NCBI GenBank assembly: GCA_007130025.1
Contig: SLTF01000297.1
Coordinates: 1-6,546, forward strand
DNA from: Spirochaetales bacterium
GTDB taxonomy: Bacteria > Spirochaetota > Spirochaetia > DSM-27196 > PWMO01
Reading direction: 5' to 3'
Length of the DNA stretch: 6,546 nt
Shown: positions 5,405 to 6,546 of the stretch, piece by piece
Layout of the letters: each line of letters opens with the position of its first letter
Numbering within the stretch: position 1 is the stretch's first letter
Translations under genes and position numbers: made by a program
Notes under the pieces: generated by a model
The model's database searches: none
What the model saw: only the letters and a program-made list of their open reading frames with translations
Told to the model about the DNA's origin: nothing

Positions 5405-5457
5405 AGAATGTAAAAAATGCTACCCGTTGTTCCCCTCTTTGGAGGGGAACACATTCT
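5405..5457 (+). other. Nested stem-loop between barrel gene and small membrane protein gene
   Basis: The inner hairpin GTTCCCCTC (5429-5437) / GAGGGGAAC (5442-5450) has nine perfect pairs and a TTTG loop. Directly abutting its right arm, ACATTCT (5451-5457) is the exact complement of AGAATGT (5405-5411), giving an outer 7-bp stem that could stack on the inner one, with 17 unpaired bases on the left side only. No T-run follows on the plus strand. It could be a terminator or attenuator that lowers expression of the downstream gene, a 3'-end stabiliser, or a more complex leader structure. Confidence 0.5.
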
Positions 5458-5494
5458 GTGATTATGCGGAGCGTCTATCCGCGGGAGGAAGAAC

Positions 5495-5722
5495 ATGAAC
5501 GGAATACGAGTACTTGCAATTGTCCTGATAGTGGCCGGCGTCCTTGGTCTGGCGTACGGGGGGTTTACCTACACCAGCCGGACGCGCCGTGCGAACATTG
5601 GTCCGATTGAACTTGCCGTGGCGGAAAAGAACACGGTCAACGTACCGATGTGGGCAGGCATTGGCGCAATCGCCGTCGGCGGTGGGTTGTTGTTCGTTGG
5701 GAAAAAGGGACGCGCCGCCTGA
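5495..5722 (+). CDS. 75-residue two-span membrane protein, unknown function
   Basis: ATG 5495 has GGGAGGAA at 5483-5490. The first membrane span is about residues 5-24 (RVLAIVLIVAGVLGLAYGGF). A polar loop with TYTSRTRRANIGPIEL and AVAEKNTVNVP follows, then a second span at about 52-69 (MWAGIGAIAVGGGLLFVG) and a basic tail GKKGRAA. The G(L)xYGGFxYT...GPIEL...EKxTVNxPxWAGxG pattern is, from memory, a widespread small uncharacterised membrane protein often found beside stress genes; it is similar in size and topology to DUF3185 proteins, but I cannot confirm that family. The loop is probably periplasmic or cytoplasmic depending on orientation, with the Lys/Arg-rich tail favouring cytoplasmic termini. 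It may be co-transcribed with the barrel gene. Confidence 0.75.
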   Translation: MNGIRVLAIVLIVAGVLGLAYGGFTYTSRTRRANIGPIELAVAEKNTVNVPMWAGIGAIAVGGGLLFVGKKGRAA

Positions 5723-5740
5723 CCAGCGCGATCAATCCCG

Positions 5741-5766
5741 GACTGGGTCGCGCAACGCGCCCAGTC
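5741..5766. terminator. Long GC hairpin between convergent genes
   Basis: GACTGGG-T-CGCG (5741-5752) pairs with CGCG-CCCAGTC (5756-5766) around a CAA loop: eleven pairs with one bulged T. It starts 18 bases after the stop of the small membrane protein gene and ends 50 bases before the end of the convergent regulator gene. No T-run follows on either strand, but its stability and place fit a terminator for the plus-strand genes, perhaps for both directions. A second small hairpin, CGCCG-ATAG-CGGCG (5795-5808), lies nearer the regulator's end. Confidence 0.55.
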
Positions 5767-5816
5767 GTCCCATCTTCCCACCGGCCCGTGTGCGCGCCGA
5801 TAGCGGCGAGGCCCGC

Positions 5817-6518
5817 TTACGTGTCGTCGTCCAAGATCCGCTCGAGACTGCGAGCAGACACGCGAAAGCGCCCCTTCCCCGAAAGACGCGTCAGACTTCC
5901 CTCCTCAACCATCTGACCCAGGCATCGCGAGAGCGCGGGCCGGGTTACGCCGAAGAGGTCGGCCAGGGTCTCGAGTGTGTAGGTGAGTTGAATCTCGCTT
6001 TTTCCCTGCCGCCGAGCAACCTCCAGAAAGTGCCCGGCAATCTTCTGTCGCATCGAGGCAAACTGCAACAGCCGGATTTTTTCCGCCAGAAACAGAATCT
6101 TCTCGCCACCTTCCCGCAGGAAGTTTTCCAACACCACGGGGAAGGTGCCCAGCATGCGCAGTGCGTCGGCTCGCGGAAGCGAGACGATCCTGCACGCGTC
6201 TACCACACGCAACTGGACCGGAAAGCGGGGGTCCGCGGTGAAGAGTATCGGCCCGGCCAACAGCGCGCCGGATGCCAGGGTTTCAATGATGAGTACACCC
6301 TTCGGCGCAATGACTTCAGCCGCGATCGTCCCCTCGGCCACCAGGGAGAGGCGCTCGATCGGGTCTCCCATCAGCGCGATGAACTCTCCACTCCGCGAGT
6401 CGGCAACCGACCACCGGTAGCTTTCAGCGACCTTCCGTCGATCATGGGGATCGAGGCCGTAGAACAGCGGTGCAGTCGTCCAGATGTTTTCGGCAAACAC
6501 ATCCATAATCGCGGTCAC
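5817..6518 (-). CDS. Crp/Fnr-family transcriptional regulator (second, distinct type)
   Basis: This is a 233-residue cytoplasmic regulator. The effector domain covers about 12-125 (FIALMGDPIERLSLVAEGTI, then IETLASGALLAGPILFTADP and RFPVQLRVVDACRIVSLPRA), a dimerisation helix follows at about 128-165, and the helix-turn-helix is at 179-207 (YTLETLADLFGVTRPALSRC, then GQMVEEGSL). The LAG-P-LF...FPV pattern with the RPALSR recognition helix matches, from memory, the Crp/Fnr subgroup of anaerobes often encoded next to hybrid-cluster protein (hcp) genes; the neighbouring gene is outside the window, so this is untested. Only two cysteines are present (109, 199), so it is not an FNR-type 4Fe-4S sensor. 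The start is uncertain: GTG at 6516-6518 gives MTAIMDVF; ATG at 6504-6506 is equally possible, and neither has a clear ribosome binding site. It shares little sequence with the regulator at 3703-4437. Confidence 0.9.
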   Translation of the reverse strand: MTAIMDVFAENIWTTAPLFYGLDPHDRRKVAESYRWSVADSRSGEFIALMGDPIERLSLVAEGTIAAEVIAPKGVLIIETLASGALLAGPILFTADPRFPVQLRVVDACRIVSLPRADALRMLGTFPVVLENFLREGGEKILFLAEKIRLLQFASMRQKIAGHFLEVARRQGKSEIQLTYTLETLADLFGVTRPALSRCLGQMVEEGSLTRLSGKGRFRVSARSLERILDDDT

Positions 6519-6546
6519 TGTACCATAGGTTACGGACCGGTTTCGA

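Noticed and set aside
4924..5496. Minus-strand 190-codon open frame opposite the barrel gene
   Set aside because: It is a shadow of the barrel gene: His/Arg-rich with no recognisable domain, while the plus strand has a signal peptide and ribosome binding site.
6519..6540. Imperfect palindrome (GTACC-ATA-GGTTAC) upstream of the second regulator
   Set aside because: It is only an approximate dyad with one unpaired base, too close to the window edge to judge as an autoregulatory site.
1..6546. Mobile elements, CRISPR arrays, tRNA or rRNA genes
   Set aside because: I saw no transposase or integrase motifs, no regularly spaced repeats, and no tRNA- or rRNA-like sequence on either strand.

Overview
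The window looks like a stretch of a moderately GC-rich, diderm (Gram-negative-type) bacterial chromosome. It carries two lipoprotein signal peptides, a probable outer-membrane beta-barrel precursor and strong GGAGG-type ribosome binding sites. The barrel's sequence style and the type of the second Crp/Fnr regulator suggest a spirochaete of the free-living Spirochaetaceae kind. That assignment is family-level recollection, not a search result. I see no tRNA, rRNA, insertion sequence, CRISPR array or phage gene.

Layout, left to right. (1) Positions 2-877 hold the 3' part of an ABC-2 (NatB-like) transporter permease whose start lies outside the window. (2) After a 173-base gap comes a compact plus-strand group, probably one transcription unit: a 21-codon one-span membrane peptide (1051-1116), a perfect 11-bp stem-loop (1136-1175), a 56-codon one-span protein (1252-1422), a lipoprotein with an alpha/beta-hydrolase nucleophile elbow (1455-2228), and an M48 metalloprotease lipoprotein (2225-3685) joined to it by an ATGA overlap. 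(3) A minus-strand pair follows: a CsbD-like stress protein (4562-4732) and, downstream of it, a Crp/Fnr-type regulator (3703-4437) with its own sigma-70-like promoter. (4) Divergent from the CsbD-like gene, on the plus strand, are an exported beta-barrel-like protein with a TTG start (4903-5400) and a 75-residue two-span membrane protein (5495-5722), separated by a nested stem-loop. (5) A second, different Crp/Fnr regulator (5817-6518, minus) closes the window and converges on that pair across a strong hairpin.

Taken together, everything after the ABC permease is envelope or stress related: small membrane proteins, lipoproteins, a periplasm-facing quality-control protease, a CsbD-like protein, an outer-membrane protein and two effector-sensing regulators. 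A joint envelope-stress role is an inference from content and layout. The least explained parts are the 21-residue peptide with its downstream stem-loop, the hydrolase that appears cut short before its catalytic Asp/His region, and the cluster of palindromes between the CsbD-like gene and the barrel gene.
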